Positions 50,717 through 60,300 of a stretch of DNA of 64,000 nt are shown piece after piece. Made by a program: the position numbers and the translations under genes. Each line of letters starts with the position of its first letter. Position 1 is the stretch's first letter. The stretch comes from Rhizobiaceae bacterium. GTDB lineage: Bacteria > Pseudomonadota > Alphaproteobacteria > Rhizobiales > Rhizobiaceae. The notes below the pieces were generated by a model. It made no database searches, was not told the DNA's origin, and was given only the letters and a program-made list of their open reading frames with translations. The stretch lies in NCBI GenBank assembly GCA_023953835.1, contig JAMLJB010000001.1:2825501-2889500 (forward strand), read 5' to 3'.

Positions 50717-51352
50717 ATGGACGATGTGTTTCGCTTTCATGATCCCCAGCCGAAGGTCCATCCAACGGCAGAGCTGAAATCATGCCGTCTCGGCCAGTAT
50801 GTGTCCGTCGCGGAACGCTGCGTGATGCGCGATGTGACGGTCGGCGATTTTACCTATTTCGAGCGCCATGCCGAGGCGATCTACGCCGATATCGGCAAGT
50901 TCTGCTCGATTGCGGCCAACAGCAGGTTGAACGCGCTGGAACATCCCATCGAGCGCCTGACCCAGCACAAGATCAGCTACCGGCCGAATGAATATTTCCG
51001 CTACCAGGGTGTCGACAGCGCCTTCCGCGAGCGGCGGCGTGCCAGGAAAGTGCGCATCGGCCATGATGTTTGGATAGGCCACGGCGCGGTGGTCATGCCC
51101 GGCGTGACGATCGGAAATGGCGCGGTTGTCGGCGCAAATGCGGTCGTGACCAGAGACGTCGGCCCTTTCGAGATTGTGGCCGGAGTGCCGGCGCGGCCAT
51201 TGCGGGCGCGCTTTCCCGATGAAATAGCGCGACGCATCGAGCGGCTTGCGTGGTGGGACTGGCCGGTGGAAATGCTTTTTGAGGCGATCCCGGACATGCA
51301 AAACCTTTCAATCGACGCGTTTCTCGATCGTTGGGAGCCGCGCGGCGCCTGA
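50717..51352 (+). CDS. Hexapeptide-repeat acyltransferase (xenobiotic acyltransferase / phosphonate-operon type)
   Basis: 211 residues from the ATG at 50717. A left-handed beta-helix domain has the IGKFCSIA motif near 60-67 and IGHDVWIGHGAVVMPGVTIG near 115-134, with a likely catalytic His in NALEHPIERL. The C-terminal WWDWPVEML helix segment is shared with the transferase found in phosphonate (phn) gene clusters and with chloramphenicol-acetyltransferase-like XATs. No phn genes are nearby, so here it is an orphan. Acetyl-CoA is the probable donor; acceptor unknown. Confidence 0.85.
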   Translation: MDDVFRFHDPQPKVHPTAELKSCRLGQYVSVAERCVMRDVTVGDFTYFERHAEAIYADIGKFCSIAANSRLNALEHPIERLTQHKISYRPNEYFRYQGVDSAFRERRRARKVRIGHDVWIGHGAVVMPGVTIGNGAVVGANAVVTRDVGPFEIVAGVPARPLRARFPDEIARRIERLAWWDWPVEMLFEAIPDMQNLSIDAFLDRWEPRGA

Positions 51353-51414
51353 GCGCCGGAACTCCATGAAGGCGCGGGCGTTATGGTGCGCAAACATCAG
51401 CCGGGCCTGTTCCA

Positions 51415-51864
51415 ATGGAAAAGCAATTCACGTGGATCGCCAACAGGGTAGCTTACGCCACAGGCACGCCCATGGCGTTCATTCTGTGTGTCGGCATCAT
51501 CGTCGTTTGGGCGGTTAGCGGCCCGATCTTCGGCTATTCCGATACGTGGCAACTCATCATCAACACAGGCACGACGATCATCACTTTCCTGATGGTGTTC
51601 CTGATCCAGAACACGCAGAACAGGGATGGCGCGGCCATGCAGGCGAAACTGGACGAGCTTGTCCGGGTGAGCGAGGCAAAAAACCACTTCATCGGCATCG
51701 AGCATCTGACCGAAAGCGAAGTCGAGGAAATCCGTCGGAAATGCGAAGCGGCGGCAAAACGCGCCGAAAAGGGCGAAATAGAGATGTCGTTGCCGAAGGC
51801 TGCACGCCGCCGGACCTCGGCGCGCAAGAAGGGCGGCAACGCCACCGGCCATCGCGCGGCCTGA
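51415..51864 (+). CDS. Low-affinity iron permease family protein
   Basis: 149 residues. Two membrane helices near 18-38 and 45-65 and the conserved segment INTGTTIITFLMVFLIQNTQNRD place it in the Fet4-like iron permease family (PF04120). A helical, Glu- and Lys-rich segment and a basic Arg/Lys tail follow. Only the core of yeast Fet4 is represented, so actual iron transport is not proven. It lies 62 bases after the acyltransferase gene and is convergent with the M20 gene. Confidence 0.88.
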   Translation: MEKQFTWIANRVAYATGTPMAFILCVGIIVVWAVSGPIFGYSDTWQLIINTGTTIITFLMVFLIQNTQNRDGAAMQAKLDELVRVSEAKNHFIGIEHLTESEVEEIRRKCEAAAKRAEKGEIEMSLPKAARRRTSARKKGGNATGHRAA

Positions 51865-51880
51865 CCCACCTATCCAATCA

Positions 51881-53041
51881 TCACCCAAGCAGCGTTCGGG
51901 CAACCCGCATGAAGATCCTTGCGCCGGGTTCGATCAACGCATCGGGGAAATCGAAATCGGGATTGTGAAGCTGCGGGGTGCGCTCGCCCGACCCGAAAAG
52001 GAACATCGCGGATTTGGCGGCGCGGCCAAAAAGGCCGAAATCTTCCGAGCCGCGCATCGGTTCGCTTTCGCCATGCGCGATTCCCTCGGCCTCGAAGGCA
52101 CCGCGGAGAATTGCCACGGCCTCCGCATCGTTGTCGCAGTGGTGAAACACATCACGGTAGGCGATCTTGACGCCAAGCCCCGAGGCGGCAGCAGCGTCGG
52201 CGACAAGCTTTTCCGCTTCCTTGGAAAGCGCATCCATGCGCTCGTCGCGCAGCGTGCGCAGCGTTGCCCAGATTTCCGCATGGCCGGGCGCAATGCCGAA
52301 GGCCGGTTCGCCCATCGCCACGTGCGTGATCGTGACGAGCCGATAGGCTTCATCGAGCGCTCCGCCCTTTCCGATCGCGGTCAGCGCCGGCATCAGCGTC
52401 GATAGGGCTGCCATCGGCGAACGCCCCGCCTCTGGAACCGAGGCATGGGAGGTCTTGCCGGTCAGCTTGATCCGCATGCCGCGCGAGGCGCAATTTGCAG
52501 GACCCTGCGATACCGCTGCATATCCCAGCGGCAGCCCCGGCATATTGTGCAAGGCAAAGGCGTAGTCCGGCGCGATCGCGGCGAATTTCGGATCGGCAAT
52601 GACCGCGGCGGCACCCGCGCCGTTTTCCTCGGATGGCTGGAACAGAAGGACCGCGCGACCTCGCGCGGGTGGTTTCCGACCAAGGCCGCGAGCGAGCGCC
52701 GCCAATATGGTCATGTGCCCGTCATGGCCGCACAGATGTCCCTTGCCGGGTGTCCGGGAGCGGTAGGGCGCTTCGGAAATCTCGTCGATAGGCAGCGCGT
52801 CAAGTTCGCAGCGAAACATCACCGTCGGACCTTGCTCCGCGCCTTCGTAGATCGCCGCGACGCCATGGCCGCCGAGTTCCGTAACCACGCGATGCGGCCT
52901 TGCCGTGTTGAGAAAATCCGAGACTGCCCGGGCCGTTGCCTGCTCTTCGCCGGAGACTTCAGGGGCACGATGCAGCGCGTGCCGGAAGTCGGTGAGTTCG
53001 ATCATGTCGCGATTGGAGAGGAACATCGATGGAGGGTCCAT
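51881..53041 (-). CDS. M20 family amidohydrolase (hippurate hydrolase-like)
   Basis: 386 residues; the start may also be at 53026 or 53005, as none has a clear ribosome site. Metal-binding segments GHLCGHDGHM (Cys, His, Asp near 100-109), PSEENGAGA (Glu) and the ALHNMPG His near 164 are typical of M20D enzymes, which cleave N-acyl or N-aryl amino acids. A dimerisation domain lies near 180-290. It is followed upstream by the helicase gene on the same strand. Substrate unknown. Confidence 0.9.
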   Translation of the reverse strand: MDPPSMFLSNRDMIELTDFRHALHRAPEVSGEEQATARAVSDFLNTARPHRVVTELGGHGVAAIYEGAEQGPTVMFRCELDALPIDEISEAPYRSRTPGKGHLCGHDGHMTILAALARGLGRKPPARGRAVLLFQPSEENGAGAAAVIADPKFAAIAPDYAFALHNMPGLPLGYAAVSQGPANCASRGMRIKLTGKTSHASVPEAGRSPMAALSTLMPALTAIGKGGALDEAYRLVTITHVAMGEPAFGIAPGHAEIWATLRTLRDERMDALSKEAEKLVADAAAASGLGVKIAYRDVFHHCDNDAEAVAILRGAFEAEGIAHGESEPMRGSEDFGLFGRAAKSAMFLFGSGERTPQLHNPDFDFPDALIEPGARIFMRVARTLLG

Positions 53042-53083
53042 TGTTGGCGTTCGACCAGCGTCCGAAACGTTGCGGAAGGAAGC

Positions 53084-55612
53084 TCACACGGCTTTCACAA
53101 AGCCGTCGAGCACCTTTTTCTGGCCTGCCTTGTCGAAATCGATGGTCAGCTTGTTGCCTTCCACTGCCGCGACATTGCCGTTCCCGAACTTCTGGTGAAA
53201 AACCCGGTCGCCAATATTGAACGGGGAGGGCGCATCCGAAACGGATTTGGCGACCAGCTCGCCGTCGATCACGCGCCCTTTCACCGAGCCGCGACCCGCG
53301 CCGTATCCGGAATCTGCCTCGCCGTATCCAATGCGTTCGAGATTGTGGCCGGAGCGCGATCCCCAGTTTCGGTCCGTCGCCTCCGTGCGGTTGGCCTGTG
53401 CGCGCGCCCAGCCCGGCGTCGCGTAAGTGTTTGAAAAACTGCGCTCCCCGACCGAATCGAAGCGCGAAGCGCCATATGGGTTCTGCCGCCCGTAACCGCC
53501 GCGCCCCGCCGCATATCCGGATTGGCCGTAGCCGCCGTAGGAATTACCCGCGTCGGCGACTTCCACGTGGTTTTCCGGCAATTCGTCCAGGAAACGCGAT
53601 GGAATGGTCGATTGCCACAGGCCATGAATGCGGCGGTTCGATACGAACCAGAGGTGCAGGTTCCGCTTGGCGCGCGTCAGTCCCACATAGGCCAGCCGCC
53701 TTTCCTCCTCCAACCCGGAGCGCCCGCCCTCGTCGAGCGCGCGCTGGTGCGGGAAAAGACCTTCCTCCCAACCCGGCAGGAACACCGTTTCGAACTCCAG
53801 CCCCTTGGCCGAATGCAGGGTCATGATGGAAACGGCGTCGAGATCCTCGTTCTGCTCGGCGTCCATGACAAGCGCCACATGTTCGAGAAAGGACCGCAGC
53901 GACTCGTATTCCTCCATCGAGCGGATAAGCTCCTTGAGGTTTTCCAGCCGCCCCGGCGCATCCGCCGAACGGTCGTTCTTCCACATGTCGGTGTAGCCGC
54001 TTTCCTCGAGTATGGTCTCCGCCAGTTCCGTGTGCGGCGTCGCTTCCAGCGCCTTCTGCCACCGCTCGAAATTCGCGGCGACCTCGCGCAGGGCCGCGCG
54101 CGGCTTCGGCTTTAGCTCGTCGCTTTCGGCGAGCTTTGCGGCCGCTTCCAGCATCGGCACGCGCAAAGCGCGCGCCGTCGCGTGAATCTGGCTGATGGTC
54201 GCCTCTCCGAGACCCCGTTTAGGCACGTTCACAATGCGCTCGAAGGCGAGATCATCGGCGGGCTGCGCGACCACCCGGAAGAAGGCCATGGCATCGCGGA
54301 TTTCCTGCCGCTCATAGAACCTCGGGCCGCCGATGACGCGGTAATTCAGGCCAAGCGTGACGAAGCGGTCCTCGAACTCGCGCATCTGGAACGACGCGCG
54401 CACGAGAATCGCCATATCGTTGAGCTTTTCGCCCTTGCGCTGAAATTGCTCGATCGCCTCGCCGACCGCGCGCGCTTCCTCCTCAGAATCCCAGGCCGCA
54501 TGCACATTCACCTTGGGATCGTCCGGGGCAGGGTGGTCCGTGAAAAGCGTCTTGCCGAGCCGCCCTTCATTGTGTGCGATCAGGTGTGAGGCCGCGCCCA
54601 GAATGTGCGCCGTGGAACGATAGTTGCGCTCCAGCCTGATGATCGTCGCGCCGGGGAAATCCTTGTCGAAGCGCAGTATGTTGTCCACCTCCGCGCCGCG
54701 CCAGCCATAGATCGACTGGTCGTCGTCGCCCACACAGCAGATGTTGACCGCAGGCGGGTTCTGCTCGTCCTTCGCGCGCGGGCGCTGGGCCAGCAGCCGC
54801 AGCCACATATATTGCGCGGTGTTTGTGTCCTGATACTCGTCCACGAGTATGTAGCGGAACTTGCGGTGATATTCGGCCAGAACGTCGGGCTTCGACCTGA
54901 AAATGCGGATCGGATGCAGAAGCAGGTCGCCGAAATCGCAGGCGTTGAGCGTGCCCAGACGATCCTGATAGGCCTTGTAGAGTTCACGGCCCTTGCCGTT
55001 TGCGAATGCCCGCGCATCGCCCTCGGGAATGTCCGCTGGTCCGAACCCCTTGTTCTTCCATCCGTCGATCATCTGGGCGAACTGGCGCGCGGGCCAGCGC
55101 TTGTCGTCCAGACCCTCCGCCTGAATGAGCTGCTTGAGAAGCCTGATCTGGTCGTCCGTATCGAGGATGGTGAAGTCGGCTTTCAGCCCCGCCAGTTCGG
55201 CGTGCCGCCTCAGAAGCTTCACCCCGATGGAGTGAAATGTACCAAGCCACGGCATTCCCTCAACGCCCTCGCCGATCAGAAGGCCGATGCGCTGCTTCAT
55301 CTCCCGCGCCGCCTTGTTGGTGAAGGTGACGGCGAGGATCTGGCTGGGAAAGGCGCGCCCCGTTGCCAATATATGCGCGATGCGCGTTGTCAGCACCCGG
55401 GTCTTGCCCGTGCCTGCGCCGGCGAGCACGAGAACCGGACCCTCGGTCGTTTCCACCGCAAGGCGCTGCTCGGGATTCAGGCCTTCGAGATAGGATGGCT
55501 GGGAGCCGCGCCGCGCCGCCATTGCACGGGCCGCAATTCCCCCCGCCTGCGCACCGGGCGAGGCTGGAAGGTCCTCATCGAAGAAGGGCATATCATCGGG
55601 AAAGCCGGACAT
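53084..55612 (-). CDS. UvrD/PcrA-type DNA helicase
   Basis: 842 residues, SF1A helicase. Motif I AGAGTGKT is at 64-71; motif II VDEYQDTN, motif Ib GTFHSIGVKLLRRH, motif III CCVGDDDQSIYGWRGA and motif VI AYVGLTRAKRNL are visible. A Gly/Tyr-rich low-complexity linker (about 690-760) precedes a C-terminal Tudor-like PcrA domain (IGDRVFHQKFGNGNVAAVEG) that binds RNA polymerase in other species. It unwinds DNA in nucleotide excision and mismatch repair and removes stalled complexes. Confidence 0.94.
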   Translation of the reverse strand: MSGFPDDMPFFDEDLPASPGAQAGGIAARAMAARRGSQPSYLEGLNPEQRLAVETTEGPVLVLAGAGTGKTRVLTTRIAHILATGRAFPSQILAVTFTNKAAREMKQRIGLLIGEGVEGMPWLGTFHSIGVKLLRRHAELAGLKADFTILDTDDQIRLLKQLIQAEGLDDKRWPARQFAQMIDGWKNKGFGPADIPEGDARAFANGKGRELYKAYQDRLGTLNACDFGDLLLHPIRIFRSKPDVLAEYHRKFRYILVDEYQDTNTAQYMWLRLLAQRPRAKDEQNPPAVNICCVGDDDQSIYGWRGAEVDNILRFDKDFPGATIIRLERNYRSTAHILGAASHLIAHNEGRLGKTLFTDHPAPDDPKVNVHAAWDSEEEARAVGEAIEQFQRKGEKLNDMAILVRASFQMREFEDRFVTLGLNYRVIGGPRFYERQEIRDAMAFFRVVAQPADDLAFERIVNVPKRGLGEATISQIHATARALRVPMLEAAAKLAESDELKPKPRAALREVAANFERWQKALEATPHTELAETILEESGYTDMWKNDRSADAPGRLENLKELIRSMEEYESLRSFLEHVALVMDAEQNEDLDAVSIMTLHSAKGLEFETVFLPGWEEGLFPHQRALDEGGRSGLEEERRLAYVGLTRAKRNLHLWFVSNRRIHGLWQSTIPSRFLDELPENHVEVADAGNSYGGYGQSGYAAGRGGYGRQNPYGASRFDSVGERSFSNTYATPGWARAQANRTEATDRNWGSRSGHNLERIGYGEADSGYGAGRGSVKGRVIDGELVAKSVSDAPSPFNIGDRVFHQKFGNGNVAAVEGNKLTIDFDKAGQKKVLDGFVKAV

Positions 55613-55794
55613 TGCGCCCGAATGTAGTGATTCCGTCGCGAAAGGCCAGCAACGTTTCTGGTTTGTACCGAAAAAGCAAGATGCTATGGGAAAATATTCT
55701 CTTTTCTCGCGTCTGCTGACCTCACCATTTCCCTTGGACTTATGGTTCGACCGCCTTCATAAGTGCAACCGCCGCTGACTGAGGGAGGATGGCC

Positions 55795-57204
55795 ATGGCA
55801 TTGAAGGATTTGCGCAGGGTTGAACGCAACGAAGCGGGCATTGCGACCGCGCTCGGGATCCTGAAGCAGCGCTTTGCCGACAGGCTCCAGGTCGGGCAGG
55901 CTGTGCGCGAACAGCACGCCCACACGACGACCTATATTCCCAATCAGGCTCCCGACGGCGTCGTGTTTCCTGAAAGCACGGAGGAGGTCCAGGAGATTGT
56001 CCGCGTTTGCGCGGAGCATCGCGTACCCGTCATTCCCTATGGGACAGGCACCTCGCTTGAAGGCCATGTCAATGCGCCCGGCGGCGGCATTTCAATCGAT
56101 ACATCGCGGATGAACCGCATTCTCGCCGTCAATGTGCAGGACATGGATTGCACCGTCGAGCCCGGCGTCACCCGCGAGGACCTGAACCGGCATCTGCGCG
56201 ACAGCGGCCTGTTCTTTCCCATCGATCCCGGCGCGAATGCCAGCCTTGGAGGGATGGCGGCGACTCGGGCATCCGGCACCAACGCCGTGCGGTACGGCAC
56301 GATGCGCGAAAATGTGATCTCGCTGACGGCGGTGATGGCAAACGGACGGGCGATCACCACGGCAAGCCGCGCGCGCAAAACCTCCGCGGGCTATGACCTC
56401 ACCCGCTTGCTCGTCGGCTCGGAAGGAACCTTTGGGGTCATCACCGCGATCACGCTCAAGCTGTCCGGGATTCCGCAGGCCATCTCCGGCGGCGTCTGTC
56501 CGTTTCCGGATATCGAATCTGCCTGCAAGGCGGTCATCATGACCATTCAGATGGGCGTTCCCGTCGCCCGCATCGAACTGGTCAACCAGCTCCAGATGCA
56601 GGCGATGATTGCCTATTCGAAGCTCAACTATCCCGAAAGCCCATGCCTGTTCGTCGAGTTTCACGGCTCGGACGCGGGCGTCGCCGAACAAGCGGAAACA
56701 TTCGGAGAAATCGCGGCGGAGTTTGGCGGAGGCCCGTTCCTCTGGACCAGCGTCGCGGAGGAGCGCAACGAATTGTGGAAGGCGCGGCACAATGCGTACT
56801 GGTCGGCGCAGACCCTGCGTCCGGGCGCGAAGGCGCTGTCGACGGACGTCTGTGTGCCGATCTCGCGGCTGGCCGAATGCATCGCCGAAACGGAGGCCGA
56901 CATCCAGAGTTCCGGCCTGATCGCCCCGATTGTCGGCCATGTGGGAGACGGCAATTTCCATGTCCTGGTGCTGATGGACCCGGAAGACCGCAACGAGATC
57001 GATGCGGCGGAGGAATTTGTCGGACGCCTCAATGCGCGGGCGATCGCCATGGAGGGAACCTGCACGGGCGAGCATGGCATCGGGCAGGGCAAGATCGCCT
57101 TCCTGCGCAGCGAACTTGGCGACGCCGTCGACTTCATGCAGGCGATCAAGCGCGCGCTTGATCCGGACGACATCATGAACCCGGGAAAGATATTGCCTCT
57201 TTGA
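55795..57204 (+). CDS. FAD-linked oxidase, GlcD/D-lactate dehydrogenase-like
   Basis: 469 residues from the ATG at 55795, six bases after GAGGGAGG; an ATG at 55789 is too close to the ribosome site. PCMH-type FAD domain with PYGTGTSLEGHV near 80-91, IDPGANASLGGMAATRASGTN and GSEGTFGVIT; the C-terminal FAD-oxidase domain has VGHVGDGNFHVL and CTGEHGIGQGK with metal/substrate His residues. It oxidises a 2-hydroxy acid such as D-lactate or glycolate. No GlcE/GlcF genes are adjacent, so it resembles the stand-alone mitochondrial-type LDHD. Confidence 0.9.
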   Translation: MALKDLRRVERNEAGIATALGILKQRFADRLQVGQAVREQHAHTTTYIPNQAPDGVVFPESTEEVQEIVRVCAEHRVPVIPYGTGTSLEGHVNAPGGGISIDTSRMNRILAVNVQDMDCTVEPGVTREDLNRHLRDSGLFFPIDPGANASLGGMAATRASGTNAVRYGTMRENVISLTAVMANGRAITTASRARKTSAGYDLTRLLVGSEGTFGVITAITLKLSGIPQAISGGVCPFPDIESACKAVIMTIQMGVPVARIELVNQLQMQAMIAYSKLNYPESPCLFVEFHGSDAGVAEQAETFGEIAAEFGGGPFLWTSVAEERNELWKARHNAYWSAQTLRPGAKALSTDVCVPISRLAECIAETEADIQSSGLIAPIVGHVGDGNFHVLVLMDPEDRNEIDAAEEFVGRLNARAIAMEGTCTGEHGIGQGKIAFLRSELGDAVDFMQAIKRALDPDDIMNPGKILPL

Positions 57205-57221
57205 AAGCAAACCTTGCTTTC
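57203..57221 (+). terminator. Possible hairpin at the end of the FAD oxidase gene
   Basis: GAAAGCAA-ACC-TTGCTTTC is a perfect 8-bp stem with a three-base loop starting inside the stop codon. The following bases (ATCCACGG) are not T-rich, so termination would be weak. Confidence 0.35.
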
Positions 57222-57308
57222 ATCCACGGTTCGACCGCATAAGATAAAATTGTGTTTGCCTGAGAGATCGGCGAAACGCCCTGAACCCCGGCCTGTCGTT
57301 GAGAACCG

Positions 57309-60300
57309 ATGCTTGCCCGCCTTTTTGTCTTTGTCGGCAGCCTGATCGTCTTGGCACTGATGGCCGCGTTGATCGGGCCATATTTCATTGACTGGACGTC
57401 CTATCGTGCCGATTTCGAGCGAGAGGCGAGCACGATACTGGGCCGGGAAGTCAAGGTGAACGGCGCGGCTAAGGCCCGCATCCTGCCCTTTCCTTCGGTG
57501 ACATTCTCGAACGTGACCGTCCGCAACGCGAGCGGCGACGGATTCGCCATGACCGTGGACGAGTTCTCCATGGATGCCGAGCTTGCTCCCTTCCTGAGCG
57601 GCGACGTGCTGATCTTCGACATGCGGCTGGTTCGGCCGAAGGCGACCATCGTCATCGACAGCGAGGGCAGGGTGGATTGGGCGCTGCGCCCGAGCGTGCC
57701 GTTCGACGCCCGCAACATCACGCTTGAGCACGTCGCCATCACAGATGGCGAGGTCCAGATTCATTCAGGGAACGGGACCAGCAGGACACTTGGCGATATC
57801 GACGCGGTTGTCGCGGCGCGCACGCTGGCCGGTCCATGGCGGGCAGAAGGCACCTTGCGGCTGGACGGGCGCGAAGCCGCCGTCTCGGGATCGACGGGGG
57901 TGGCCGACGCCGAAGGGTTGCGGCTCAAGCTCAAGGTCGAGCCGACCGACCTGCCGATTATCGCGGAGCTTGAAGGCCTCGCTTCCAGCAACGGAGGGGT
58001 GATCGGTTACAAGGGCACGTTCCATGCGAATGAACGCCTGGCCGCTCCCAAGGGCGACAGGAAGGGCGGGGCCGCGCGGGCCCAACAGGTCGGCAACCGC
58101 GTCAGCGGGGCCTTCGACCTGAACGACAAGCGCCTGCTGGTTCAGGAGTTCCGCTTCGAGGCTGGACCGGCGGAAGACCCCTACGTCGCGAATGGCAACG
58201 CATCGGTGGACTTTGGCATTGCGCCGCATTTTTCGGTGAGCGCGACGGGCGCCCAGATAAGGCTTGACGACGAGGCGGAGCAGGGCGGGACGAGCGGCTC
58301 CACCATGGCCGAACGCATCTCCACCATCGAAACCGTGCTGGCTTCCCTGCCGCTGCCGGTCATGCCGGGCGCGGTCGATATAAGGCTGCCTGCAATCGTC
58401 GCGGGCGATACGACCATACGTGACGTCGCGCTTGCCGCGACCACCGCCGACGACGGATGGAATATCGACCGGCTGACCGCAACCCTGCCGGGCCGCACGA
58501 CGCTCGAATCGAACGGCGCGCTGGAAGTGCGGCCCGCACTGTCATTCGATGGCAGGATGCTGCTGGCGGTCGGCCAACCTTCGGGTTTTGCGGCGTGGCT
58601 CGCGAATGACATCGACGCTCCCGTGCGCCGGTTGTCGAAGGCCGGGTTCGAGGCCAACGTCCAGCTTTCCTCGCAGCGGCAGGTGCTTACCGACCTTCAA
58701 CTGATTGTTGGCGGCGCGCGCTTCAACGGAAGCGTGACGCGCAGTCAGCCGGAAGGCGCGATGCCTCATCTTGCGGTCAATCTCGACGGCGGCCCTGCCA
58801 GCAGAGACGAAGCAGCCGCGCTTCTTTCGCTGTTTCTGGACGAGAACCGTCAGAACCGGCTCGCTTCTGAGGACACGGATCTCAAGCTTCGCGTCACTCC
58901 TATCGGAGATGAGCCCTACAACGCCGAAAGCCTTGACCTTGCCTTGCGCCTGTCAGGGCAAACGGTCGAAATCGACCGCCTGTCGGTCACGAATCTCGCG
59001 GGTGCTTCACTTGCCGCGACGGGCAGCGTAGAGCAGCTTGGCGCGCAGCCCAGGCTCAAACTCGATGCGTCGCTGCTGGCCGACGATCTTGAACCGTTCA
59101 TTGGCCTGCTGGCGGCGGGAGGGAGCAATCGCGTCGCATCCTGGTTGCAGCGCAGCGCCCGTGATTACACCGGCCTTCTCAAGGACACGAATATCGATTT
59201 CCTGATCGATGCGTCGGCGGGCGAGGGCGGTCAGGGCGACCTTCGCCTGACGGCCAAGGGCATTGCCGGCGGCACAGCGATTGACACCACGCTTGCATCA
59301 TCGGGCATGTGGGGCCAGCCCGACAAGGCGACCATCGACCTTACCTCGTCGCTGAAGGCGGATGACGGCAGCGCATTTCTGGCGCTTGCGGGTGTCCCGG
59401 TCCTGCCGCTTGGACTGGCTAGCCCTGCGCAGGCCGACATCCGCATCAAAGGCGTGCCTTCCGCCGACATGCAGACCAATATTGCGGTAAAGGCCGATGC
59501 GGACACCGCAAATTTCGCGGGCACCATGTCGTTAGGCAATGATGACCTGCGAATCCGTGGTCTCGGAAGCCTCAGCGCGGCGGACGTCGAGCCTTGGCTG
59601 ATGACGGCGGGGGTGGCCTTTCCGGGCGTGGGCACGGGCACGGAAGTCGGCCTCAAGGCCGAAGTTGACTACGGAAAGGGGCTGCTCGTTCTTGGAAACA
59701 TGAGCGGGCGCATCTCGGAGCGTGCGGTTTCAGGCGATCTGAACGTCGAACTGCACGATGGTTTGCCGAACGTCACCGGCACACTGGTTGCCGACGAAAT
59801 TGATCTTGCGCAGGCCGCGCAGATGGTGCTCGGGCCAAATGCGTTTGACAGCGACGGCGGCAACTGGCCGTCAGCGGCGTTCCAGCCGGACACGAACGCG
59901 CCGGTGAGGGCGGACCTCGACATCAGCGCGGCGACCCTGTTGTTCGGCGATGATTTCGCCCTGCACGACGCGGTGCTTTCGCTCCAGCTTGACGATGAGG
60001 GCCTGAAGGTCCCGGAACTGAGTGCGCGCTTCAACGAAGGCACGCTGACCGGATTGTTCGACCTCAAGAACAGCGCGGCCGACGGGCTGTTTACCGGTCA
60101 GTTCAGATTGGCCGGGGCGCGGCTTGAAAACGTCCTGCCGAAGCTCGGCGTGAACTTTTCCGCCCTGTCTGGCAGCGTCGACCTGTCCGCCTCCCTGACC
60201 GCTAACGGCAAATCCGTCAGCGGCATGATGGCTTCGCTGGCGGGTTCCGGCAGCGCTTCGCTTCGAGATGTTTCGCTGCAGGGCATCGATCCCACGGCCT

